Part shown: in pieces, positions 34,861 through 47,030 of the stretch
How positions within the stretch are numbered: position 1 is the stretch's first letter
Layout of the letters: each line of letters opens with the position of its first letter
NCBI RefSeq assembly: GCF_905404315.1
Contig: NC_066275.1
Coordinates: 8,618,001 to 8,682,000 of the forward strand
Source of the DNA: Leptidea sinapis
Taxonomy: Eukaryota; Arthropoda; Insecta; Lepidoptera; Pieridae
DNA: 64,000 nucleotides
Reading direction: 5' to 3'
Translations under genes and position numbers: made by a program
The notes under the pieces: model-generated
The model's input: the letters and a program-made list of their open reading frames with translations, nothing else
Database searches by the model: none
What the model was told of the DNA's origin: nothing

Positions 34861-37509
34861 ACTATGTCAAAGCCAAATTACGCCACTGATTGGACGATAT
34901 GGTCAACCCATCGTCTGAAATTATATTAGTATAAGTTTTGAATATGATTTGACTAGAATTCTACTTAAATAATGACGTATTGAACCTCTATACATTTCAA
35001 AGTACTAATGAAGAAATATGCCATGAAACAAAAGTTAAGACGTTACATTGTTTGAAGTACGAAGGGAGTAGCAACCAGCCACCGCTACCCAAAACTTTGT
35101 ACATTATTCAAGCCGACGCGGCTCTTGAGTAATTTTGAAATATTACCACACCGCCGTACCAAAGCTTCGACAGTCTGCGAAATCTTTCATCAAACTTTTA
35201 AACTTTCAAATTCTAGCATTTTTTTTTTGAAGACATTTATTACATTTGTAAGTGATGCAAAACATTTTAAAACTATGCTATGAGATTTATTTATTTATTA
35301 AAATACAATGGAACATTACAGATTAAATCTAAAGCGTTACAAAGATACTATACTTAAGAAAGAAAACAATCTAAATTATAAAACTAGGTATCTTATTTTA
35401 TAGAGCTTACAGGCATCATACTTTCAAATCTTTTCGTACATTCTTTGACCAAAGATCCCATCGAGCTGACAAATAAATTACATAGTGGTGCTACCTCAAG
35501 TATACTACAAGACAACGAAATGTTGATACATATATAAGATGAAAATATAACGAAAAATTTCGGTTTTCATAGAAGCCTGGATTATTTATAAGTAAAATCT
35601 TATTCAAAGATACGTTATAACCAGGTTTATAGTAAAATCATCAATTATATGTAATTATTGCATGTTGCACTAAGAAGAAGGACAAATGAAGAGGCTATTT
35701 CAGTAAAGATTGTGGTAAAATCATTTATTATATTATGAAGAAACACGATCTGAAATTTCCTTAGGAATAAGACAATTAACAATAATATCTTCATAGCCAC
35801 AACAAGATTAAGCAATAAGGCAATACACCACATATAAAAAAATAAAACGTTTCATTCTAGAAAATAGAAATAAATAAACAACACGTTATTAAGAAATAAA
35901 TTTTCAACGTCTCCAGTTAGATATATTAACGTTTTAGTATATTAATTTAAAATATCAACTTAAAAACAAAAATATAAGCATTCATGAGTATTAGTTTAAG
36001 TTATAAATTTCCAATAGCAATTACTTATCAATTGTAAGCGTGTTTAACAGCAGCATTAAACCATACGTGATACGGATGCTAATTTGTAAAATTGTAAACG
36101 TTCCAATAAATTTACTGACGTTAAAAAATTGCTTCTGTTACTCCATTACAATCTATTCTTAATGTCAGCACACAAAAGAAAACAGCGGCAATAAAACTCT
36201 TAAAAAACAAAAGAACTAAAATAATTTTCAGTTTGTACAAAAGCGTATTTTAAAACAAACGCATGTGTTTGAAAGTGACGCAAGACGTAACTGGAGTGAA
36301 TTTAGCAAATGCACAAAAAATGTTTTCTTTCCTATTGTTATTTTAAACAGCAAAAAGATGCAAATACTCAACGCAGAACAGTTATGTTTATAAATTTCTT
36401 TGTAGGTCCGTTAGGTTTTAAAAAAATTCGGACAATAGAACAACAGTGACAAACGGCAAAGACCGTTAAGATAATATTGCACAAGTTTCTATGCAAAATA
36501 GACAAAAGGGACTATTCACCTGCTTAAATATGCAGGTAATCAATTATTATGGTAATTAACAATAAGCTTTAAACAGATAATATTTTTGAGAAGTGTGGCC
36601 AAAAACGTTCTATTTTACACCTTGTGGTTATTTATTACTTTATTTATGATCGTCTTTAACAAAAGTTCGTTTCCGTGTTCTTTATACCGCACTATCGGCT
36701 GACTTGAAAAATTTACGGCTTTTCTAACGTAAAAAGTGACGGTATCGGAGGATAATAGTTAAAAAACTAGCACATTTCGAACATTTTCAACATTCCAGCA
36801 GTAGGTAGGTGCACACTAAAATACACAATTGAAAACGAAATGATTTTTTGATATTTACGGCTATATTATATCAATCTGTTTTAAAATAATGCTGCGGCAA
36901 GCGACTAACAATATCTTTCTTTTTATATTAGCGGTTAAATTATGAAATTGCCGATTTGTACTGAAAAATTGATACGTTTTTTTTTAATTTAACATATTTA
37001 TTTAATCATCTAATCTAACAGGAAGGTTATTAATGCTATTGCGATAGAACTCTCTTAATCGAGATTCGACAAACTGAAAGAATTTTGTACAGCCTCAGGA
37101 AGTATGAAGACTATAAATGAAGGTTCTATGTCAATTCGAAGTACCTATTACAGTAAAAAGGCAACATCATACTTTAACTTCTATTGTACGTTTGTCACTT
37201 ATTTAAACACTTAATATTAGTTGATATCTATGCAATACAATAATATAATATTAATAATATTGTCATTATAGCCCCCCTATTATTTTAAATTGTTATTTTG
37301 CATGATCTGTGATTAAGAATGTTAATTTTTACACTACAAACAATATTTAAATAAATAATAATTATAAATTTGTGTGATATTAAAATTGTTGACGTTATAC
37401 ATACATAGGTAGTAAATGAATTATTAAATTATTAACATGTTTTATTATAATATCATTAAATTTTAATTTTATTAATATTAATGAAAGAGTTGTGAAATCC
37501 GACATGTTT

Positions 37510-37671
37510 CAATATAACAGTAGTGTGTTAGTACTTAGAGAACTCTATAACTTAATATTTTGCATGTCAATTGACGAAACATATATTATTAATAATATTA
37601 TGTTAACATTGTAACTGCAATGTTTCTTGCAAATAAATTTTCATTTCATTTCAATATTATTTAAAAAAAAA
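37510..37671 (+). repeat. possible retroposed 3' end
   Basis: AATAAA at 37632-37637, in the context TGTTTCTTGCAAATAAATTT, is followed 25 bp later by a run of ten A (37662-37671). This is the layout of a polyadenylated transcript copied back into DNA. The body is not recognised. Confidence 0.35.
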
Positions 37672-37953
37672 ATCAGAGCCTTTTTACAAAATTGCCATTA
37701 CTGAAATAGCTAAACAAATAATTGAAAACCGAAAATCCAAAACCATAATTTAAAACAAAAAGTACGCTGTTGTTTATTTACTAAACTAACGATAACTAAA
37801 CGCTACTCAACGCAAAACCAGCTATTAAACAGACGCTCTAAGTTTTATGACCGCTAATAGAGTTTATGACTTTTTTATTGACATTAATGTTCTCTTGATT
37901 CCAACGTTTACGACCAACTCATTCATTATCGAAGTGTGAGGTCGATCTCTTAA

Positions 37954-37979
37954 ATCATACTGTACTATTACAGTATGAT
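37954..37979. repeat. perfect short hairpin
   Basis: The 11-bp arms ATCATACTGTA and TACAGTATGAT surround a CTAT loop. Confidence 0.75.
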
Positions 37980-38344
37980 AGTTCGGTCTTATTTGTATTG
38001 TCTTTTGGGTGACGAAATTTCGTTTATATCTTTTGGAATGACTTTATCTTGTGGGTTTTGAATGAGACTTTTGTAGAGCGATTTATTTGCTTTTTTATTT
38101 ATTTATTTATTTATAAGGAAAATCAACATCATGTTATTTTTAATAATCAATGAATCTTACTTTATAAAGGAACAAACACTGATACACATGACTATAAGAG
38201 TAATACATATCACTCAGTTTGGTAAGTTAGTAAAATTTAAATCAAAAACCATATAACTAAATAACAATATTTAAGGGTATAAGGTAACAAATGAACATTT
38301 TTTTTTTCATTTTAAAAGAAGTAAAAAATAATTAACTTAATATA

Positions 38345-38635
38345 AAATCAATAAAAGTGCTTTAACGACACGATCCCAGAAAATGTTCATAATAAATTTA
38401 GTACGAAATTCAAATGAAATGTTTAATAGTAAGAGAATGTAGTAAAGATTACTATAGCATAAATGATTTTTTATTGATACCAGTGATTTGGAATGAGGTG
38501 ACCGCCTTCAGGCTATTTAAATTATTTATTTGAAGAAGAAAGAAGACCACAGAGTTTTTCTTGCGCCCGTTCTTTTCTCTGGTTAGTTTGTTTCTCTTAG
38601 TCCTATTTTGAATAAAAATATTTGAATTTGAACTA
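38345..38635 (+). pseudogene. LINE family E C-terminus and 3' end
   Basis: The pieces TIPENVHNKFSTKFK and, in another frame, ECSKDYYSINDFLL identify the family. The end is CCTATTTTGAATAAAAATAT then TTGAATTTGAA, as at 32607. Frameshifts and stops show it is inactive. The minus-strand 114-codon frame at 38452-38796 is a shadow of this element. Confidence 0.8.
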
Positions 38636-38719
38636 GACTGACTTATCACGCTCGGTTCTGTAGTGTTCGGGTAAAGTCCTACCGAGTCTATATGCGTGTA
38701 TATATTAGCTTTATATATA

Positions 38720-38762
38720 CTAGCTGACCCGGCAAACATTGTATTGCCATGCAATGTTTGCC
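38720..38762 (-). mobile_element. Helitron 3' terminus with intact hairpin
   Basis: On minus: GGCAAACATTG, loop, CAATGTTTGCC (a perfect 11-bp stem, 38731-38762), then GGGTCAGCTAG. This is the classical Helitron 3' hairpin followed by a short spacer and CTAG. The body beyond about 38762 differs from the 25129 copy and its 5' end was not found, so it is another subfamily or a truncated copy. Confidence 0.8.
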
Positions 38763-39244
38763 GAAAAAGATTACTTGTTTTCATACGTTTAATCATGCCT
38801 TCAAGTTTTCACTTCAGTCGTATCTTTACGATTTCAATTGATGGTACTGGAAGTCATTCACCTGGTGGTTATTGCTCATTCATTACAGGGCTAATCGTAG
38901 TTCTAAAATCGAAATTCTGAGCAATTGATATAGATTCAAAATGGATTTAACGGGCAGAGGTGTTACAGCCGAGTAATCCGTTTTACTACCACTCTGTCAA
39001 GAGTTATTTATTTATATTTTTCACATATTCATTATTAGAAATAAGGTTAATTACAAACTTATTAGGTAGTATCTGTAACCTGGTTTATAAATATTATTAT
39101 ACATTTTTAAATTACATATTTTTAAAGTGCCAAGACCCATACAAAAGTTAAAAAAGGAAATATGTCAAGAGTGTTCAACTTAACGAAAGTTTTGCCAAAA
39201 CAGATCTTTCTCTTTCTAATTATTAACAGTGAATTATAACGATA
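38763..39244. other. noncoding DNA, possibly Helitron body
   Basis: 38763-38930 may belong to the Helitron whose 3' end is at 38720. The rest is AT-rich and empty. Confidence 0.35.
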
Positions 39245-39364
39245 CGACGGGAAGATGATTTCAATAAGATTGCTGGACTAACATGTAGGAGAATAACTTA
39301 CGACAGGAAAATGTGGAAAGATCTGGAGGAGGCCTATGTTGGCGGACAAGGGAGCAATGATTAA
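39245..39364 (+). pseudogene. LINE C-terminal tail (39 open codons)
   Basis: An open frame reads RREDDFNKIAGLTCRRITYD, then RKMWKDLEEAYVGGQGSND and stop. W(E)DD..K.AG..W.R...DR..W..LEEAY is the end of RTE/BovB-like LINE polyproteins; the usual Trp after AGL is Cys here. It lies just downstream of family E and Helitron debris. Confidence 0.75.
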
Positions 39365-40194
39365 CATAAGATATAAGGGGAAATATTTAGTATATTATGT
39401 TGAAGCATAGCATAAAGGCTTCATTCATTTAGATGTCAAAATAACATTTTTTAGTAGATGTATCGATCAATAATTATAATGTTCCTTAATTTTTAGTCTT
39501 ACTGTTCTAGCACATTTGCGAAAGAGTTAATTTGAAGGAATTATCGCCATCAACTTATACTATAAACAGTAATTTAGGGAACGCAAACAAAATCTTCGAG
39601 TTCGCTCGTCCCTAGATACCTACTACTAGTAGTAGAGAACGTAACTAAGAGCTACTATGAATAGTATTATAAAAAACATCAATTGATTTACAAAGACAAT
39701 CCATATCGTAACAAGCGGGTCACCGTTGGGAATACAAAAGTGCATCCCACTTCTGCAATTTATTGCCTATCCGATAATTATGCGGATTTAAATCCAAGTG
39801 CTTACGGTCCAGTTTACGGTTCTTCACTATATCTATCGATACGCCGATTTAAGGCCTTACTGTTACGTAACAAGGTCCTGTTTTCATTGTTTTCCACTGA
39901 CTCCGGTTAACAATTTGCTTATTCTCGTGCTACGATCGCTTTGAAGTGAGCACAATTTGTCTCCGGTGATGTATTCCAAGTAGATATGATCGGTGTGTAC
40001 ATTTTTCACAAACAGATGTCAGTTTTTGCGAGTACCGCGGGAGGTAAGTTGGCACCTGGCTCCTCAGAATGTTTGACGCTCAGCTTTTTGTACTAAGTGT
40101 AATTTAACCGGTGTCAACCGGATTATAAAAAGCTGTTTGCTATTTTCGGTAATTGACACCTATCAATTTTAATAACACAACGATGGAAGGGTTT
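39365..40194. other. noncoding DNA with a weak exon-like end
   Basis: The stretch 39680-40050 is GC-richer. An ATG at 39986 opens 19 codons to a good donor (GGGAG|GTAAGTT, intron from 40044), but there is no family similarity. A 16-bp palindrome (CTACTACTAGTAGTAG) sits at 39620-39635. Confidence 0.3.
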
Positions 40195-43045
40195 TTATTT
40201 CTAACCGACTTGAAAATGGAGAAGGTTCTACAAGGTTCTTATGTTGTTGTTAGATGCTTCTTTATGCACGTTTGGCACTTTGGGTATCCCCATACCCAAT
40301 AATCAGTTAAACCTCCTTTACGTCACGCTTAAAGACATTAAAGTATCTAAAGTACGCACATAACGTAGAGAGGACACCACAATTTTTTTTTGTATGATAT
40401 TTAAGCATCAAAATTATAAGATTCTTATTTTCGTAATGGTAAGTTAATATAAATGATTGTTATTATTTATGTTAGAATTGTTTTATTAACTATGTTTTAA
40501 ATTGCATGAAAATGCTGTTGAAAATCCATTTACTTAAATTCATATGTACCTTCTTTGAAATTATTTATTTATATAACCATAATAAAACCATGATTAGTAT
40601 ATTAAAACATTAATTAAATTTTATCCAATATATATACTTAATAAAATATTTGTTAAATATTAAAATATACTTCATGTATAAAAATTTGTAAAACTAAGCT
40701 CATCATAAAAATTTAAACTCACTTTCTCAGGGTTACATTTTATCCCTAAACATTTAGTATATTCTTAGGAAGCGCGATACGATTTTCGACGTGCAAATTC
40801 ACGGGTAGAAAGCTATTAATTACTTAAATATAAAAAAAAAAAACAAAATTACTACACAAACACATCAACACTTACTTTAAGCATGTCCCAAAGAAAACTC
40901 GATAAATATACATGAATTTTAAACAAATCCAAGCAGATGTCTCAGCACGTATAGGGGATGGCAATGGACACTCCGCGGTAAAAAACCAAACATTACTGGA
41001 ATCAGTCATTAACTTATTAAGATGATAATTTATTACTGCGCGGTAGACAATTTCACGATACCTTTGCATTACTTCGGCTTTTTGCTTGTGTGTGAGAGCA
41101 ATGAATACTATCAATATGGCGCCCTATCCGCAGTATTGACGCGTCTTATAACCTAAACACATTGCAATACCACGATATTGTAAAATTACCAAAAATAATG
41201 TTTCATTAGTTAACATTACTGAATACTTTTATAAGAATAACAACAAAATAATGTCAAAATATACACCCACGAAATTATAGTTATTTACGGATTTCGTTCA
41301 ATTCACAATGTTTATTACGACGTTATAATTCTGTTAGTTCCAGTACAAATTAACTGACTCAATATATTATCTCTTAACTGTGTTACGTAGACCTTCTTTT
41401 GGGTAGGTAATTAGCAACAAGAGGCGTAAATAGTACATGCCTGGGCAAAAGTACTAACTTACATATTACTACTGCCTCCAAGTTTTGTTCCAAAAAAAGA
41501 GTACAGTACCTTAATTTTCTGGGTAGATATATTATCGCGTTAGGCTACCCTATTAGGGAGTTTATAAATTTGCTCAATTCCTGCCAGTATTCTTATTTCT
41601 TGGCAGCATAGTATTTTTTTGGTAAAAGCATTTAATCATACATATAAAAAATATAGTTAAAAGCATTGTTAGGTTCGACATTATAACATTTTAAATACAC
41701 GTACATGTGAGTTCTAGAGATTAAGTTTCATATTTTACTTCAACCATTTTTTTTATATGAATGCAACTTAATGACGGAGGAACGAACCACAAAGCTCTAA
41801 GTGGCACAAACCTATGAATGAGTTCAAGTGAACGGACCGACTGAACTTGATCGTTCTTTTTGTCCTAAATAACTATTTGCCGCGTTTGAATAGCCGCTCC
41901 TAGCTATAAACTACATTGGAAATGTAATCGACTCATATTATGTCCGTCAACTTGCGTACTTACGTCTTAAAATTATTATTTTATGATTTTTCGACATCAA
42001 CACATATTTTTGTAACATATATAAAATTAAAGGTATTATAACAGTAAATAAATATTAAAATAATAATATATCGTCACTTTCTAGCCTTAATATTTACCAA
42101 ATAAATCTTGACCCATGGAAATAAAAGAGTAATACTGTGCGTTACTAAGTCTTGTCAGTATAATTGCGTGTAACGATTTATCATAATACCAATTGATAAT
42201 ATATTATCATATTTAGTATTCTACTGTAATTAGGAATTGATATATAATATTTAATATGTTACTGTAATTATTGAGAATTGATTAAGCAAGTTTTAACCTA
42301 CAAAAAATAAGCATATTATTAAAAAAAAAATACTTTTTAATTTGAGCTTAATAATTTCATTAATATCGATTAAATATAATTTGGTATGCTATGTCATATT
42401 GCAATCGGTATCTGACTACAGATTATAAAAAGTGGGTATAAAAAATTTAAAAAAAGAGGTTATTTGCAATAAGCTCAAAAACTAGAGCCGAAATATATAA
42501 AAAGAAATTAACTACATAACTTAACGAATTCAATTATTCATATTATTACAAAATATATACCTAGTTTCGAAATCTATTGGAATTGTAATAATATCTTTAA
42601 TATAAAAAGGCTACTCAATCACTTTGCCACTATTTCTGTCGTGTAAAAGGCTCTATTTAATTAGAGAACGAAGTTCTTGTTCAGTTCGTAGCATCAGAGA
42701 AAAACTCACAACTCTATGTAGGGCATCATAGAATATGTTAGATAAGTGATAACCTGTGATCGGTGGCAAGTTCTGTTTTTATTGCATGTCTCATCACTTA
42801 TGTCTATCTACTTAACATACCAATACGGATTTTTCATGACATAATGATATTAATGGTTAATGTTAAATTAATCTTAAATCAATTATTTATCGATATCAAT
42901 AATTGCCTGCAATATCACAAGAGTGAGTTAAAATATTTTTAGTAGTATGCAACAAACCTAAAAAATTAAAAGCCAAATACAAATTGTATTTTTTATTAAG
43001 TATACGAAGATTACAAGTATACGAAAAGATAATAATCAAACTTTA
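40195..43045. other. noncoding DNA
   Basis: A short AACCGACTTGAAAATGGAGA fragment at 40202-40221 resembles 60897-60935. The 80-codon minus frame at 40872-41114 has no domain. The rest is AT-rich and unrecognised. Confidence 0.45.
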
Positions 43046-43533
43046 ACGGCCTTACAAATAAATTTGGTATAAATTTATACCTGAGGATAAGCCAAGAATA
43101 TGCTAATGGCCTTACAAATAAAATTGGCATTAAGTTATAACTAATCAAAAACAAAGAATATGCAAAATGTTTACAATATCGTTGACAACACTGTCAATAC
43201 AATGATAATTCTGAAGTTTTCCGAATGACAAGGAGCCTTGCAAATAAACGCGGAAAACGTTATACGTCCGAATATACCAATCGTAAGCAAAATGTCTATT
43301 TGAGAACATTTTGTGTTTTCTTGGTTTATGATTAGTTATAAATTAATGACAATTTTATTTGTAAGGCCGTAAATGTTTATCCATAGACATTTTGCTTATG
43401 ATTGGTTTATTCGGGCGTATAACGTTTTCCGCATTTATTTCAAGTTGCCTGATGATGTGATATATTCAACATTTTGCATATTCTTGGCTTATTCGCAGTT
43501 ATAACTTTATTCCAAGTTTGTTTATAAGGCAGT
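43046..43533. mobile_element. compound palindromic MITE, copy 2
   Basis: The terminus GGCCTTACAAATAAA occurs twice in direct orientation (43048, 43108). Its reverse complement TTTATTTGTAAGGCC ends at 43378. A further inverted piece (43379-43533) repeats the element's internal part (CATTTTGCTTATGATTGGTT and TATAACGTTTTCCGCATTTA are reverse complements of 43240-43300) and ends in a decayed TTTATAAGGC terminus. It is the same family as 821-1078. The arrangement fits a copy inserted into, or rearranged with, another copy. Confidence 0.75.
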
Positions 43534-45929
43534 ATATGTTTTTATAACATGTTATGACCAAACCACAAAATTAATGTCTTTGCACCTCTTTTTACTAGTA
43601 ACACATCGCTCTCAGTGGAAGCACAAGTTAATTAAATTAAACGCATCGAAAAATTTTACCATAACTAAAAATTTATGGTATGACTTTTAATAGATTATTA
43701 AGGCGTCTTTTAATACATTATGAATTGATTTTTTAGATATATAGATAGAGTTAAAGCTGATGGTGTCCCACATTGTAATTAACACAGAGTTTAGCAAATG
43801 TTAATGTATAACCCATTACAGGTTAATAAAGGTAGCCATAGCTAACTTATTTAAATGTTAAGTTTATCAGTGGGGAACGAGTACGGAAAAATAGAAATTT
43901 ATGTATTGGGTTTCAAATAAGTAATTATTTCTTATCTTTTAATTATTTTTAATGGCATAAGGAATAGATAGCCTTGTGTTTAACCAGCATTATACAGGTA
44001 TGGTATTACATTACATGCTTAAACTGGGTGGGACATTTTCAATTTAGTTTTTTGTAATGTGTATCCGCATTTTCTAGGACAACCAATTGAATCGTTTTAG
44101 GCGTTCAAATGACAAGTTCACGCCGGCTAGTGATAAGACTTTAGGTAAAGACAAATAGATGTATTTTTCATTAGAAGTTAATATTTGGTTTTAAATGTTT
44201 TCATGGTGACTTTTTGACATACCTAATATTTTTTAAACTGTTCTCATAGATTCAACAAGATATATAATTAATATTTCACAAAAAATATTTTATATATTAA
44301 CATCAAGATTTCCCATTTTATGATATTTTTATTTGTTAAAATTCATTTTATATATTTTTGGTATATTTTATACCTTGTACATATGTTTGCTATATTTCCC
44401 CCACGGAATCATTTTTATTTTATTTTATAGATCTTACGGTATATGTATATATTGAGATATTTATAGGACCAAAAATCGCCCTCAAATTTTACAAATTTCC
44501 TATTTTATTTATATATTTTCGACTCTCTCTTTATTAGTGGTAGAGCCTTTACTTGGACATAATTAATTTTTTGGTATTTTTATTGGAGGAGTTCTTTGAG
44601 ATTATTAAAAGTATAACATAATACCTATATAAATCTAATTCCTATAGTATTTCAAGTGGAATTCATTCATTTCAGAAAGAATGCTTTTTATTAATTTTAA
44701 TTTGGCATGTTTATATATCATTATATAGAGCAAGCATTATTTAGAATCTTTTAAATAATCCAACAAGATTTATTTCCTGTCGTTTTAATGGGGAAATTCT
44801 GTACTATCTACAAAACTTAAATAGGTACTAGATACTTAGTTGTAATAGCTATTTGTAAAACTAAACTTGTTGTAAAGTTAAATAATGGAATTCTACGTTT
44901 GTGTATGTAGATAAGTTTTTAAAACGAGTTTTTTCGAAAATAATAACGCTTTTTTGAAGCAATTTTTACATGAAAAATGAATTAAACTTATGTACCATTC
45001 TATATAATGCATTTTAGAGATTTTAAATATCAAGGTCAATGGTCATTATAATCAAGTAGTTGGTATGAAAATAAAATATTAAGTCCCATTACTCTTATTA
45101 AGGAAATATTTTAAATAGATAGGCTTAATACTATAGTTATGTAAAATTTTAGGTACATATTAAAATTTATACACCGACCTATTAATGAATTGATAATATT
45201 GAGAATATGAATGTATTGTGTTAATTAATATAGTATTAGTAAATAATATCTAAATACATATAGTATCTATAGTAACAATCTTTGGTTCAATTAAGTTTTG
45301 CCTTAATCAGTATTAGTAATTCATACCTCGTTTTTACACCAAATAAACGGGTCAAATATCTTACTTAAAACATCACTTACTTACTATGTAATTACTTAAT
45401 TAATAATTAAGTTATAAATATAAAAAAGTAAGTTATGCCAGTTTTATGTAGATAGTATTTCTAAGAAAATTAACTGAACAATAACATTTTCCACTAATTT
45501 TTATTTCATTATTAACATTCACAATATTGACTCTACATAAATACAATGTCAAAATAGAAATTTACTGTATTTTTGGTAGGTAGAGTTAACCTAACCATGT
45601 GCTAGAATTAACTTTGAAGTCGAACTAACTTTACGTAAGTATCTATTATGTATTTGTTTCTAACTCTGTGTAATGTTGAGTTTTTATATGACAAAATCGA
45701 CTCTACAAGCTAAATAGATACGATTGTTATGATGCGAGGAACCGGAAAATTCATATTTGATTTTGAATTTATCTGATAGTGTATCCGTAACTGACTAACG
45801 GGTACCAACAACGACATATGTAATTGTAATTTTTGTTTAAATATTTGTGTGGTTATAACTATGAGGTGTTTCACATGGCTACTAATAGCGTGTTACATTG
45901 TATCTACAGTGTTATTTCGATCTAAACAC
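43534..45929. other. very AT-rich noncoding DNA
   Basis: No gene or recognised repeat over 2.4 kb. Confidence 0.5.
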
Positions 45930-46510
45930 GTGATCGAAGCGTCGAAGTTTGTTTGGCAAACAAATTCGCGGGCAGCTCCGCAAGCTTGGGAGCTATAAAT
46001 CGCCAATAAACTTACCTTAAGCGGAGTCGGCCGTCGGCAAAGCCCGCGCCATTATTTACAAACTTCACTTATTGTTTAAGAGTTTTGTTTTTCACTCTGT
46101 CAGTCACGTGTTGGGTTTGGAACATGAGCGTAATGCTTATTAGGTTGTCAGGTGCACGTGGGTTACCAAGTGCGGTATCGTGGTTGTTTATGGCGCGATT
46201 GCCGATTACGCAACGCGTATTCGCCGAGACGCGCGTCAGTCGAGTGTGCCGACCGATGCTTTACGAGCGACGCCTCACCCCCCCCCTCGCGCCGCGACCC
46301 CTCCTCGCGCCGCGACGCCGTACTGCGACCAAACACCCCCCGTTAATCCAGCACCATTAATCCAGTACCATTATTCCAGTACCATTATCCCAGTACCATT
46401 AATCCGATATTAATTGAACGGTTCGCGAATTGTATCGGCGGTCGTCTAGCACGGGCGATCCGAACAAGTGCGGCCTCGTAAAGTTTCTTCGTGTATCATT
46501 CGATGCACCA
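45930..46510 (+). promoter_or_regulatory. GC- and CpG-rich patch, possible promoter or first exon
   Basis: A sharp rise in GC and CpG against AT-rich flanks. It holds TCAGTC initiator-like sites (46100-46105, 46236-46241), a CACGTG E-box at 46105-46110 and another CACGTG near 46155, and a duplicated CTCGCGCCGCGAC block around 46285-46315. Overlapping frames in three phases (46085-46413) reflect composition; none has a domain. In insects such patches often mark promoters or untranslated first exons. Strand is assigned from the initiator orientation only. Confidence 0.35.
46348..46405. repeat. 14-bp minisatellite, four units
   Basis: Units CCAGCACCATTAAT, CCAGTACCATTATT, CCAGTACCATTATC and CCAGTACCATTAAT lie in tandem, flanked by partial units. 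Confidence 0.9.
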
Positions 46511-46914
46511 GACGTTGATAAGTAATATGTACGGCGTGGAGGTTGCTCTACTTCTTAGAAAGTTTTAATTTTTTATGAACACTGATAAGGTATAAGTGGC
46601 ATTTGTTTTCATTGTTATAACGAGCTTAATTATTGTATCAAGTAGGCCATCGTTTTTTGATAGGTATAGGTATAAATAATACAGACATATAATTTACTTT
46701 TTCAGCTAATTCTTGCAAAATTATCGTTTATAAATAGTCATACACATAGCCAACTAATCGTAGTACCTACATATAGTTCTCGCTAGTAACTTAAAACAAA
46801 AGCGAAAAAAAATCGATAACGGCCAGTACCTAGGTTTTTATAAAAACAGATGAGGTGATCTCATCATTAAAAAAATTCAAAAACACTCGCATTCATCGTT
46901 TTCGAAAACGATAG

Positions 46915-47030
46915 CGTCACAATCTGGATGCCTTTAATAAGACCTGGTTGGAATTGCCACAGGACCGCGATAAATGGAGTAAATTCAGAGGCGTTTGCCC
47001 AGCAGTGGGATCCGATAGGCTGATATAAAG
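46915..47030 (+). pseudogene. LINE C-terminal tail fragment
   Basis: QDRDKWSKF in one frame, then EAFAQQWDPIG-like residues in the next (GAGGCGTTTGCCCAGCAGTG), give the typical DR..W..F.EA..QQW terminus across one frameshift. A perfect 18-bp palindrome (46895-46912) lies just upstream. Confidence 0.65.

Larger units (their letters stand above)
34861..38344. other. noncoding DNA
   Basis: About 3.5 kb, very AT-rich, no gene recognised. It contains a retroposed-looking 3' end (37510-37671) and a hairpin (37954-37979). The minus frame at 35645-35833 is hydrophobic but short and unsupported. Confidence 0.45.

Noticed and set aside
40872..41114. 80-codon minus frame as a gene
   Set aside because: No domain; its end is AT-driven and the GC-richer part resembles repeat sequence.
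46085..46413. Three overlapping frames in the GC-rich patch
   Set aside because: Open in three phases at once, Arg/Pro-rich low-complexity products, no motif: composition effect.
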